This document shows positions 1-7,369 of a stretch of DNA of 12,897 bases, piece by piece. The stretch is from the NCBI GenBank assembly GCA_023253435.1, contig JALRGJ010000014.1, positions 1-12,897 of the forward strand. The letters are read 5' to 3'. Position numbers and translations under genes: made by a program. Each line of letters opens with the position of its first letter. Within the stretch, counting starts at the first letter, position 1. This stretch comes from Ilumatobacteraceae bacterium. GTDB lineage: Bacteria; Actinomycetota; Acidimicrobiia; Acidimicrobiales; Ilumatobacteraceae. Below the pieces are notes generated by a model, which saw only the letters and a list, made by a program, of their open reading frames with translations, searched no databases and had not been told where the DNA came from.

Positions 1-847
1 TCACCCGAATGAGGCCTTCTTGCACCACCGTCACTGCAAGTTGTCCGTCACGTGTGTAAATGGATCCACCTGCGAGTCCTCGTGAATTAGATGTTGAAAT
101 GGCGTGTTGGTCGTACAAATGCCATTCATCTGCACGGAACGGACGATGAAACCACATTGCATGATCGAGACTTGCCATTTGAACATTGCCATCTGTCCAA
201 CCAAGCCCATGGGGCAACAAGGTGGTATCGAGAAGTGTCATGTCACTTGCGTACGTAGCAATACATGCGTGTAGAACAGGATCATCGGGCAATGAGCCAA
301 CTGCACGAAGCCACACTTTTTGACCAGTGGATTCATGGCCAGTGCGCTCCATGGGAGATCCGTCTACATAGCGCTGATCAATTGGGCGAGGTCTGTCGTA
401 CCATTCGCCCATCTGCTCCTTATATGGAGCCATTCTTGTTTTGAAATCGGGAAGTGACTCTGGGTCTGGCAAACCTTGTGGTGACGGAATTTGCCAATCG
501 AGTCCAGGTTCAGAGGCGTGAAAACTTGCCTGCAAGTTAAAGATGACTTCTCCGTGTTGAATTGCAATTACTCGACGTGTTGTGAAACTACGACCATCAC
601 GCAAACGGTCAACTTCATACAAGATGGGAACGGCTGGGTCGCCCGGGCGTAAGAAGTATGCATGGAGCGAATGCACGTGGCGAGTGTTTTCGTCCACAGT
701 GCGTGATGCGGCAACTAACGATTGACCAGCTACCTGGCCACCGAATACCCGGACCCGATTCTCTTCTGGCGAATAGCCCCGAAAAATATTGACTTCAATT
801 GGTTCAAGATCGAGCAGCGTTACGAGGTCGTCGAGCGGAGAGGTCAT
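1..847 (-). CDS. tesB: Acyl-CoA thioesterase II (TesB), 3' end cut by window edge
   Basis: Hydrolyses acyl-CoA thioesters to free fatty acid and CoA in the cytoplasm. Reading from the ATG at 847-845 gives 282 residues with no stop before the edge. E. coli TesB has about 286, so only a few C-terminal residues should be missing. The double-hotdog signature is clear: an HAYFLRPGD-like motif ends the first hotdog, and the second holds LDHAMWFHRPF and VVQEGLIR. Counting from this start, the residues matching the E. coli Asp204/Thr228/Gln278 triad fall at D202, S226 and Q276, a constant offset of two. The threonine is therefore a serine here, a conservative change that keeps the hydroxyl. The gene diverges from the nitroreductase with 22 bases between starts. 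There is no convincing Shine-Dalgarno, and a TACTAT hexamer sits 6 bases before the ATG, so the mRNA may be leaderless. The family call is very secure; the physiological substrate is unknown. Confidence 0.93.
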   Translation of the reverse strand, partial: MTSPLDDLVTLLDLEPIEVNIFRGYSPEENRVRVFGGQVAGQSLVAASRTVDENTRHVHSLHAYFLRPGDPAVPILYEVDRLRDGRSFTTRRVIAIQHGEVIFNLQASFHASEPGLDWQIPSPQGLPDPESLPDFKTRMAPYKEQMGEWYDRPRPIDQRYVDGSPMERTGHESTGQKVWLRAVGSLPDDPVLHACIATYASDMTLLDTTLLPHGLGWTDGNVQMASLDHAMWFHRPFRADEWHLYDQHAISTSNSRGLAGGSIYTRDGQLAVTVVQEGLIRV

Positions 848-869
848 GACCCCATAGTAGGGTCGGAGT
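848..869. promoter_or_regulatory. Divergent start region of tesB and nitroreductase with two overlapping -10-like hexamers
   Basis: Only 22 bases separate the two divergent start codons. On the minus strand TACTAT (859 to 854) fits the TANNNT -10 pattern and lies 6 bases before the tesB ATG. On the plus strand TAGGGT (858 to 863) fits the same pattern and lies 6 bases before the GTG at 870. The hexamers share bases 858-859. A -10 box 6-7 bases before a start codon is the arrangement of leaderless actinobacterial transcripts. I see no good -35 for either side, and AGGG at 859-862 could instead be a weak ribosome site for the GTG. The promoter reading is inference from pattern and spacing only. 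Confidence 0.35.
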
Positions 870-1529
870 GTGCCACTTCTCCCGCTTAATCCCGATGAAT
901 TACTCACTACTACGCGCGCAGTACGAAAGCGTCTTGATTTTTCTCGTCCCGTAGATGATCAAGTCATTCGTGAATGTGTCGAAATTGCAATGCAGTCGCC
1001 TTCTGGGTCTAACAACATGACAATGCGTTTTGTGGTGGTGCGGGACGAAGCAAAGCGCAAGGCCATCGGTGAGATTTATCGTCAGTGTTACGAGATTTAT
1101 AAGTCAATGGACGGTATTTACATTGGCTCCATTGATAAAGGTGGCGAATCTGAAAACGCCCAGCAGAAGCGGTCTGCACACTCGGCTGATTTTCTAGGTG
1201 AGCACATGGGTGATGCGCCTGCATTGGTTATCGCATGTGCTGAAAGCATGCGTATGGAAAATGCACCACAAATGATGACTGCTTCAGTGATGGGCAATGT
1301 GTTGCCTGCGATGTGGAGTTTTATGTTGGCAGCACGAGCTCGTGGCTTGGGGACAGCATGGACAACAGTGCATCTCATGATGGAACAACAAGTTGCCGAC
1401 ATATTGGGAATCCCTATGGCAACAGTGCAACAAGCATGCCTGTCTCCACTTGCGTACACAGTAGGAACTGATTTCAAACCTGCTGCTCGACCTCCAGTGG
1501 ACAGCATCATCCATTGGGATTCATGGTGA
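870..1529 (+). CDS. Nitroreductase family FMN-dependent oxidoreductase
   Basis: A 219-residue flavin oxidoreductase of the nitroreductase fold, which normally binds FMN as a homodimer and passes electrons from NAD(P)H to nitro compounds, quinones or other substrates. An N-terminal FMN-phosphate-type segment TTTRAVRKRLDF (residues 13-24) is followed by SPSGSNN (43-49), the flavin-contacting loop, and a C-terminal GLGTAW (159-164) typical of the family. The GTG at 870 is the only plausible start, because an in-frame TAG lies at 858-860 and no ATG follows until well into the conserved region. The physiological substrate cannot be told from sequence. The gene overlaps the next gene's chosen start by 7 bases, so the two are probably cotranscribed and translationally coupled. 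I see no signal peptide or membrane segment, so it should be cytoplasmic. Confidence 0.9.
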   Translation: MPLLPLNPDELLTTTRAVRKRLDFSRPVDDQVIRECVEIAMQSPSGSNNMTMRFVVVRDEAKRKAIGEIYRQCYEIYKSMDGIYIGSIDKGGESENAQQKRSAHSADFLGEHMGDAPALVIACAESMRMENAPQMMTASVMGNVLPAMWSFMLAARARGLGTAWTTVHLMMEQQVADILGIPMATVQQACLSPLAYTVGTDFKPAARPPVDSIIHWDSW

Positions 1530-2170
1530 CAAAACCTCGATTAGATCCAGCGTTACGTCAGCATGCGCTTGCCGCGCGTGGCTTTATGCCAGAGCAAGAG
1601 GGTGATGCGTTGTATGCAGCAGCCATGCAAGCTGCTCAGGCAGTGCCCCATTTACCTTTTGTGGAGGTGGGATCGTATTGCGGGCGTTCCACTGTGTGGT
1701 TGGGTGGAGCAGCACGGAAAAGTGGACGAGTTCTTTTTGCAGTAGATCACCACTTTGGATCAGAAGAAAATCAACCTGGTTGGGAGTGGCACGACTCGTC
1801 ACTTGTTGACCCTCGCACAGGACGTATGGATACATTGCCTTTTTTCAGGTCCACAATTCTGGATGCTGGTTTAGATGATGTTGTTGTTGCAGTAGTGGGC
1901 AACTCTCCGACGATTGCTCGTTCATGGGATACCACCGTGTCGTTTCTTTTTATTGACGGTGGACACGGTGTAGAACCAGCAACTCTCGACTATCAATTGT
2001 GGACACCTCATGTAGCGATAGGAGGGGTGCTGGCCATTCATGATGTCTTCGAGAAACCTGCCGATGGAGGTCGTCCTCCCTATGAAAACATTTACCTTCC
2101 TGCTATCGAGAGCGAGAATTTCGTAGAGATTGGTGTGGAAGGTTCTCTCCGAATCCTTCGACGCGTCTGA
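1523..2170 (+). CDS. Class I SAM-dependent methyltransferase (Methyltransf_24-like)
   Basis: A 215-residue Rossmann-fold methyltransferase. Motif I is VEVGSYCGRST (glycines from residue 50), the acidic residue after strand beta-2 is in VDHH (D75), and FLFIDGGH (D144 to H147) followed by an AIHD segment (H172-D173) is the pattern of the family once called CmcI/Methyltransf_24, often acting on small molecules or sugars. The acceptor is unknown. I chose the ATG at 1523, which overlaps the nitroreductase stop (TGA 1527-1529) and has GGGA five bases upstream. The frame also offers TTG at 1514 (three residues longer) and GTG at 1526 (one residue shorter). It lies between a nitroreductase and an acyltransferase on the same strand, with 43 bases before the acyltransferase start, consistent with one plus-strand operon. 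The protein looks cytoplasmic. Confidence 0.85.
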   Translation: MVTKPRLDPALRQHALAARGFMPEQEGDALYAAAMQAAQAVPHLPFVEVGSYCGRSTVWLGGAARKSGRVLFAVDHHFGSEENQPGWEWHDSSLVDPRTGRMDTLPFFRSTILDAGLDDVVVAVVGNSPTIARSWDTTVSFLFIDGGHGVEPATLDYQLWTPHVAIGGVLAIHDVFEKPADGGRPPYENIYLPAIESENFVEIGVEGSLRILRRV

Positions 2171-2199
2171 AACTAGTCGTACTCTTCACTTAGACCGTG

Positions 2200-2205
2200 A
2201 AAGGA
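2200..2205 (+). promoter_or_regulatory. Shine-Dalgarno for the acyltransferase, fixing its start at 2214
   Basis: AAAGGA lies 8 bases before the ATG at 2214, the best ribosome site in the window. It supports starting the acyltransferase here. The same frame is open from 2130, but that would add 28 residues without family resemblance and overlap the upstream gene by 41 bases. Confidence 0.7.
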
Positions 2206-2213
2206 ACCTACGC

Positions 2214-4274
2214 ATGTCGGCACGCATAAAAGACATTGAAGGTCTTCGTGCAATTGCTGTTGTATCAGTTCTCTTGTATCACGCCGATTTTGGATTTCCA
2301 GGTGGCTTTGCGGGAGTAGATGTCTTTTTTGTGTTGTCTGGCTTTCTGATCACTGGTCTGTTGCTTAAGGAACATGAATCAACACAGAAAGTAACTCTGC
2401 GAGAGTTCTGGGCTCGACGGGCTCGTCGACTTCTTCCCGCTGCTTCATTGGTCATTATTGCAACACTCATTGGAGCCGTGTTTCTCCTCGATCCCATCTC
2501 ACGAGAACGGCTGACGGCTGATGCTTTTTCAGCCGCAGGTTTTGTGGCAAACATTCGTTTTGGCGCGGTGGGTGCTGATTATTTTGCAGCACAGCAGAGC
2601 CCGTCTGCTCTACAACATTGGTGGTCATTAGCTGTTGAAGAACAGTTTTATTTTGTGTGGCCAATTGCCATCGCATTGCTGTGGAAATGGAGACCTCAGC
2701 GACGAGTAGTTGCCCTTATGTCTCTGTGTGTGTTCACGATGAGTGTGATCACTGGTGTAGTGCTCACTCACTCTGGTTCACCGTGGGCGTATTACGGGCT
2801 ACATAGCCGAGCATGGGAGCTTGCTGCGGGGGCTGGATTAGCTGCGATCTTTCCTTGGGTGCGCGGTCTTGCTTTTGTTCGATCATTGCTTGGTTGGTGT
2901 GGCCTTGGGGCTATCGCTACCTCGATGTTTGTATTAAGTGACTCCACGGCATTTCCTGGAACGGCCGCATTACTTCCAGTACTAGGAACAGTTGCGGTTC
3001 TTCTCTCAATTGGCGTGAATGGTGGACCAGCAAGAATTTTGTCGCTACCTGTCATGCAGTGGTGTGGCTTGCGTTCATATTCGTTGTATCTCTGGCACTG
3101 GCCGATTCTTATTTTGATGAATGCTAAATGGGGGCCAAGCAATACATGGATGCGAATCAGTGCACTGTTACTAGCTGCGCTACTTTCAGAACTCTCGTTT
3201 AATTTTGTAGAGAACCCCGTGCGGCGTTCACCAAAACTTGTGAAGAGCGCAGTCGCATCGCTTCTCATGGGTGGAGTTCTTGTTGTCTCCACTGTGGTTG
3301 TTGCCGCTACTGTGCGCTCAGGAAGTTCTCTTGCCAGTACTGGTGTAGTGGCAGACACAGTGCCTCAGTTAAACACCACAACCTCTGTGCCCGCCACGAG
3401 AGCAGCTTGGCTGAATGAATTACAACTGGCAATCAGTAACACTTTGCAGCCTGCTATCGAATCTGCTCTGGCTCTCTCTGGTGTCCCTGATAATCCACTG
3501 CCAAGCGTTGAGGATGCTCCTGAGGATAAAGCCACGATTTATACAGATCAATGTTTGGCAACGTATCGAATGCGTGATAATCCACCGTGCGAATTCGGTG
3601 ATGTTGCATCAACGACTAAAGTCGTGCTGTTTGGGGATAGCCATGCGGCCCAATTATTTACCGGACTTGAAAAGGCATCTCGAGAAGCTGGTTGGAAACT
3701 CATTTCGCTCACAAAAATGGGATGTCCAGCCGCCGACATTCCTGTTCGACACGGTGATTCCCCCACATATCCCGAGTGTGAGGATTGGAGACCAAACACT
3801 ATTGATCGGATAGTGAAATCAGATGCCGATGTAGTGATCATCGTGAACTACTCGTATCCCACGAGAGACAAGAAAGGCAGTTACGGGCCAAGCGCTTGGG
3901 CCGAGGGAAATCGTCGCACTATCGAACCCATTATTGCTTCAGGAAAGAAAGTTTTATTGTTGTCAGATACTCCCACTCCATTTATGGATATCCCTGTCTG
4001 TCTTGCAAAAAACACCACAAGCATTTCGCGCTGTGTTCGAGCTCGTGCCACCACCGTCAATAGCCCTCGCATTCGACGCGAGAAAGAAATGGCAGAGTCA
4101 GTAGGGGCGATGTACTACGACACATCAGATTTCGCTTGTGGACCAAAACTCTGTCCGCCAGTTATCGGAAACATGGTGGTGTACATGGATAACAACCACA
4201 TCACAGATACGTATTCAGAGTCGCTTGCCCCATATCTCAAGATGGTGGTGCAAGCAGCGCTCGCCGATTCTTAG
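2214..4274 (+). CDS. Membrane acyltransferase 3 fused to SGNH domain (OafA/YrhL type)
   Basis: A 686-residue integral membrane protein predicted to O-acylate an envelope glycan. The N-terminal Acyl_transf_3 domain (about residues 5-370) has around ten hydrophobic segments. It carries the family marks IEGLRAIAVV with R12, H23 in LLYHADF, GVDVFFVLSGFLIT (34-47), an arginine-rich loop near 67-72 and SLAVEEQFY. A linker of about 60-70 residues leads to a C-terminal SGNH hydrolase-like domain (about 450-686). That domain has the nucleophile motif GDSH (G474 to H477, serine S476) and a terminal DNNH block (D659, H662) that completes a Ser-Asp-His triad. In the OafA family the membrane half moves an acyl group across the membrane and the SGNH half passes it to a sugar outside. 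The acceptor is unknown. Its stop codon (TAG 4272-4274) overlaps the stop of the facing gene. Confidence 0.93.
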   Translation: MSARIKDIEGLRAIAVVSVLLYHADFGFPGGFAGVDVFFVLSGFLITGLLLKEHESTQKVTLREFWARRARRLLPAASLVIIATLIGAVFLLDPISRERLTADAFSAAGFVANIRFGAVGADYFAAQQSPSALQHWWSLAVEEQFYFVWPIAIALLWKWRPQRRVVALMSLCVFTMSVITGVVLTHSGSPWAYYGLHSRAWELAAGAGLAAIFPWVRGLAFVRSLLGWCGLGAIATSMFVLSDSTAFPGTAALLPVLGTVAVLLSIGVNGGPARILSLPVMQWCGLRSYSLYLWHWPILILMNAKWGPSNTWMRISALLLAALLSELSFNFVENPVRRSPKLVKSAVASLLMGGVLVVSTVVVAATVRSGSSLASTGVVADTVPQLNTTTSVPATRAAWLNELQLAISNTLQPAIESALALSGVPDNPLPSVEDAPEDKATIYTDQCLATYRMRDNPPCEFGDVASTTKVVLFGDSHAAQLFTGLEKASREAGWKLISLTKMGCPAADIPVRHGDSPTYPECEDWRPNTIDRIVKSDADVVIIVNYSYPTRDKKGSYGPSAWAEGNRRTIEPIIASGKKVLLLSDTPTPFMDIPVCLAKNTTSISRCVRARATTVNSPRIRREKEMAESVGAMYYDTSDFACGPKLCPPVIGNMVVYMDNNHITDTYSESLAPYLKMVVQAALADS

Positions 4275-5347
4275 ATACTGCGAACTTGCAAGTGTGCGTT
4301 TTTGCGCGGCATTGGCTTGGTGAACAATGTGGATGCAGGTGATCCGCCACTGATGGCGTCTGCAGCCATGATCACTGATGCTGCTGTGTAGGCACTGTAT
4401 TCCTCTGCAGGAAAACGTTCCATCACTTTTTCTGGATCTGTGGGGTACACAATGCCTGTCCAGTACGCACCGTCTTCACGGCGATGGGGAAGTGTCCACA
4501 GCAACAATTCGCGTGCAGTTTCACGATCACCGATGGCGCAATGGGAAATTGCACATTCAGATGTTTCCGCTGCGGTTACCCATTGCTCGTCAAACACGCA
4601 TCGAACGCCACGATCATCGAGAACAAACCTGTCCCATCCTTCAGCCATTCGAGCTTTCGCTCGCACACCGGTCAGCGCTCCGGTGAGAACGGGGTAGTAC
4701 CAGTCCATAGCCCAGCGTTCTTTTGGTTCAAATGCAGAGAGATCTGTATTGATGATGTGATCAATAGTGTCTGCTGCCGCTGTCCATTGTGGCTGAGGGT
4801 CTCCCAGTAGATCTCCAAGCGCCACACCACAATGCAATGCGTGACGAATACTGGAACAACCAGTGAGAAGTGCGTAGTCCCACGGAGTGGAATCAACTTC
4901 TCTGGCCCACAACGGCAGTCCATCGGCACGGCGCATGCCCAATACCCAGTTGAGTGCATGACGAACAGTGGGCCATAGTGATGACACCGCTGCGGTATCT
5001 CGTGTGCACAACCAGTGGGTCCATACACCCACCGCTATGTAAGCGTTCACATTGGTATCTAACTTGGCATCTTCCACTGTGCCATCAGGCATGTAGTAGT
5101 TAAACCACCAACCATCTGCATCTTGGTTATTTGCCAACCATTGATAAGCAGAAAGTGCAGCGTTGTCTCTACCCATAATGTTGAGTGCGATAGCTGTTTC
5201 AACATGATTCCAAGGGTCACAGTGACCATTTGGGTACCAAGGGATCATTCCGTTTGAGAGTTGTAACGCCTCAATGGAATCTGCAGTACGAGCAAGGTCT
5301 GCGGTGGACAGAATGCCGGGAAGGTGCGGGAATGGTCGACTGCTCAT
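4271..5347 (-). CDS. Alpha/alpha-toroid protein related to prenyltransferase/squalene oxidase repeats, function unknown
   Basis: A 358-residue soluble-looking protein rich in Trp, Tyr, His and Asp, with repeated helical pairs as in alpha/alpha-toroid folds. It resembles proteins annotated as prenyltransferase/squalene oxidase repeat proteins. Visible landmarks are GMIPWYPNGHCDPWNHVE (33-50), a QW-like NNQDADGWW (73-81), MPDG (86-89) and DTNVNAY (97-103). I see no DxDD acid motif of squalene-hopene cyclases and no zinc site of protein prenyltransferases, so a cyclase or prenyltransferase role is not supported. An (alpha/alpha)6-barrel sugar hydrolase or a glycan-binding scaffold is an equally fair reading. 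The ATG at 5347 overlaps the methyltransferase stop as ATGA, which fixes the start; the frame is open to 5452 but that extension has no family character. It is the last gene of the minus-strand run, and its stop overlaps that of the acyltransferase. Confidence 0.7.
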   Translation of the reverse strand: MSSRPFPHLPGILSTADLARTADSIEALQLSNGMIPWYPNGHCDPWNHVETAIALNIMGRDNAALSAYQWLANNQDADGWWFNYYMPDGTVEDAKLDTNVNAYIAVGVWTHWLCTRDTAAVSSLWPTVRHALNWVLGMRRADGLPLWAREVDSTPWDYALLTGCSSIRHALHCGVALGDLLGDPQPQWTAAADTIDHIINTDLSAFEPKERWAMDWYYPVLTGALTGVRAKARMAEGWDRFVLDDRGVRCVFDEQWVTAAETSECAISHCAIGDRETARELLLWTLPHRREDGAYWTGIVYPTDPEKVMERFPAEEYSAYTAASVIMAADAISGGSPASTLFTKPMPRKNAHLQVRSI

Positions 5348-6069
5348 GAGTTCACCTGCTTGGTGCAATAGATGATGTAGCTCTTGCCAAGTACAGGACT
5401 TAACACTTTTTCTGCAACACGAGTAACAGTGGGGCCTTCCATGATGTCCCACTCCAAAAACTTGCGGTATTTGGTAACCAACGGGTGATCATTGTTGCGA
5501 GGTCCAACAGCACACTTCAACCACCAATACGGAGAATGCAAGGCGTGTGCATGGTGAGAGTCACGCACGGTGAAACCAGCTGTGCGCATTTTTGCTTTCA
5601 ATTCTGTTGCAGAATAAATACGAACATGTCCGCCCTCGCTCTTTGGAGCGTGGTACTCGTCTGACAGCATCCAATTAATTTTTTCAGGGAACCAGGTGGG
5701 CACCGTTGCTGCCAGAGTGCCGCCAGGTTTTAAGACTCTGTAAAACTCACTAATAGCGGCGACGTCATTTTGTATATGTTCAAGAACTTCTGAAGTGACA
5801 ATGCAATCAAACATGTTGTCTTCAAAGGGAAGATTGGTGACATCTCCTCGCATCACACCACCAAAACTTGTGGTGGGAATTTCATGTTCGTGGATCATCC
5901 CGCCAAAAATTGCACGTGTGCTGTCCATTTCGTTGTGTGCCCAATCGAGAGCAAATACCTGTGCTCCTTGACGTGCAGCTTCAAATGCGTGACGCCCAAA
6001 ACCTGCTCCAGCATCAAGAAACAGGTCACCAGGTTTCAGGTTGAGTTTGTTGAATCGGACAGTCAACAT
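5344..6069 (-). CDS. Class I SAM-dependent methyltransferase (Methyltransf_11-like)
   Basis: A 241-residue methyltransferase. Motif I LDAGAGFGRH (residues 18-27) binds SAM, D42 in FALDW is the likely ribose-binding acid, GDVTNLPF is the adenine-contacting segment and SEVLEHI plus RVLKPGG are the usual later motifs. A C-terminal part of about 90 residues (after roughly position 150, with HVRIYSATEL and several His/Trp) probably shapes the acceptor site. The acceptor is unknown, but the gene sits between a GT4 glycosyltransferase and the toroid gene, which suggests methylation of a sugar or a glycolipid. The ATG at 6069 lies one base after the glycosyltransferase stop, with AAGGG about 9 bases upstream inside that gene. 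Its own stop overlaps the next start as ATGA. Both junctions point to translational coupling. The family call is secure; the role is inferred from context. Confidence 0.88.
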   Translation of the reverse strand: MLTVRFNKLNLKPGDLFLDAGAGFGRHAFEAARQGAQVFALDWAHNEMDSTRAIFGGMIHEHEIPTTSFGGVMRGDVTNLPFEDNMFDCIVTSEVLEHIQNDVAAISEFYRVLKPGGTLAATVPTWFPEKINWMLSDEYHAPKSEGGHVRIYSATELKAKMRTAGFTVRDSHHAHALHSPYWWLKCAVGPRNNDHPLVTKYRKFLEWDIMEGPTVTRVAEKVLSPVLGKSYIIYCTKQVNS

Positions 6070-6070
6070 G

Positions 6071-7357
6071 TCAACGAACCCTTAGTTTTTGTTGATTGTG
6101 GGGCATTTCTAGCACTTCTCGGTATTGGTCCACTGTGAGTTCGGCGCACCGACGCCAACTCCATCGAGAAACAACTCGGTCTCTGCCAGCTGCTCCCACT
6201 CTTGCTCGCAGTTCCGGGTTGTCGAGACCTTTTGCAATGGTGTTGGCAAGAGCAGCGGCGTCGCCGGCAGGGCATTGCAACACAGTGTCGCCATCCGCAC
6301 CGGTTACTTCTGGGAGCGCTCCACCATCTGTGGCCACCAGACAAATGCCAGTGCTCATTGCCTCAATTGCAGGTAGAGAAAACCCTTCATACAAACTGGG
6401 AACAACTGCAAGCTCTGCTTCTGCATACAGCTCAACGATGCGTTCGTCAGGAACACCAGAGACAAAGTCAATGTAGGGCAAAAGACCAAGTGACTCAATG
6501 AGATCCATGCTGTGACCTGGCCGTGGCTTGCCAATGATGGTGAGTCGAAGTTCTCTGCCTTGTGAACGAAGTTGGGCCATTGCCTCTAACAAATATGAAA
6601 GACCTTTTAAGGCAACATCTGCAGATGCTGTGGTAATTAAACGACCAGACTGACGCGCGACAGATGGAAGCGGTTTGAACAGTTCTGGGTCTACGCCAAC
6701 AGGCACAAGACGCATGCGATCAAGTGAGACACCCATGTCTTTGTTGATATCGCTGATGCTGTTTTCACTCACCACAACAATGCGCGGCATTTTGCTTGCT
6801 ACTTTTCCTTGCATCTCAACAAAGGAATACCAACGCTTCACCGCACGACGTTTCCGCGCAGTGGGGGCGTGGCTCATTTCTAATTCACGATCTTTTGTAA
6901 TGGGGTGGTGCAAAGTCACAACAGTAGGAATAATTTTTTCAATTTTCAGAATGTCCCAACCAAGACACTGATTGTCGTGCACTAAATGAAAATCTTTTGC
7001 TCGAGGCTTGAGAGCTCTGTAGGCACGTTTTGAAAAAGCAAGAGGTTCAGAGAATTGTCCGGTGAGAAAGCGCCCAGTCTCTACGAGATCGGGCCATGAC
7101 TTGATTTCCCAATACCCCGGTAAACGGCCGGGGTAAAGATCGTTGAAGATATCCAGGCTTGGCAATTTGTGCATTGTGATTCGGTCATCAAGAACCGGGT
7201 AGGGCTGACCACCAAAAACTTCTACAGAGTGCCCAAGGTCTACGAGCGCTTTAGTGAGATGACGCGTGTATACCCCTTGCCCACCAACATGGGGTTTTCC
7301 GCGATACGTGAGGTACGCAATTCGCAAAGGCCCGTTGGGGTCGTAGACGCCTGACAT
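6071..7357 (-). CDS. GT4-type glycosyltransferase
   Basis: A 428-residue GT-B fold retaining glycosyltransferase of family GT4, acting in the cytoplasm or on its membrane face with a nucleotide-sugar donor. The N-terminal half has the glycine-rich acceptor-side loop HVGGQGVYTRHL (23-34). The C-terminal half has RLVPVGVD, the repeat start ALKGLSYLLEA, and the EX7E motif EGFSLPAIE (E324 and E332), which binds and orients the donor. No membrane anchor or signal peptide is visible. The ATG at 7357 is 12 bases after the lnt stop and has no obvious Shine-Dalgarno, so reading may continue from the upstream gene. Its stop is one base before the methyltransferase start. Donor and acceptor sugars cannot be read from sequence. 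GT4 enzymes of actinobacteria include those that make mannosyl lipids and methylglucose polysaccharides, so a glycolipid or polysaccharide role is plausible but unproven. Confidence 0.92.
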   Translation of the reverse strand: MSGVYDPNGPLRIAYLTYRGKPHVGGQGVYTRHLTKALVDLGHSVEVFGGQPYPVLDDRITMHKLPSLDIFNDLYPGRLPGYWEIKSWPDLVETGRFLTGQFSEPLAFSKRAYRALKPRAKDFHLVHDNQCLGWDILKIEKIIPTVVTLHHPITKDRELEMSHAPTARKRRAVKRWYSFVEMQGKVASKMPRIVVVSENSISDINKDMGVSLDRMRLVPVGVDPELFKPLPSVARQSGRLITTASADVALKGLSYLLEAMAQLRSQGRELRLTIIGKPRPGHSMDLIESLGLLPYIDFVSGVPDERIVELYAEAELAVVPSLYEGFSLPAIEAMSTGICLVATDGGALPEVTGADGDTVLQCPAGDAAALANTIAKGLDNPELRARVGAAGRDRVVSRWSWRRCAELTVDQYREVLEMPHNQQKLRVR

Positions 7358-7369
7358 AGGCGTTTGAGG

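Noticed and set aside
1118..1510. 130-residue minus-strand frame opposite the nitroreductase
   Set aside because: It is Cys/Ala-rich with no motif, while the plus-strand frame shows clear flavin-binding segments.
2130..2213. Longer N-terminus for the acyltransferase
   Set aside because: The extra 28 residues are polar and unlike the family, which starts close to the IEGLRAIAVV segment; a good Shine-Dalgarno precedes 2214.
2792..3358. 188-residue open frame on the minus strand inside the acyltransferase
   Set aside because: It lies opposite a strongly supported membrane protein, is Pro/Thr/Arg-rich without family motifs, and has no ribosome site; it is an antisense shadow.
3415..3813. 132-residue open frame on the plus strand in another frame of the acyltransferase
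   Set aside because: It overlaps the linker and SGNH domain, whose reading includes the GDSH motif; the alternative reading has no recognisable features.
4230..4330. Bidirectional terminator between the convergent runs
   Set aside because: I found no stable inverted repeat with flanking T/A runs around the shared stop codons.
4290..5347. Squalene-hopene cyclase or hopanoid pathway assignment for the toroid gene
   Set aside because: No DxDD motif, about half the length of such cyclases, and no other hopanoid or isoprenoid genes nearby.
5348..5452. Longer N-terminus for the toroid protein
   Set aside because: It would lie wholly inside the upstream methyltransferase; the ATGA overlap at 5344-5347 is the usual coupling in this run.
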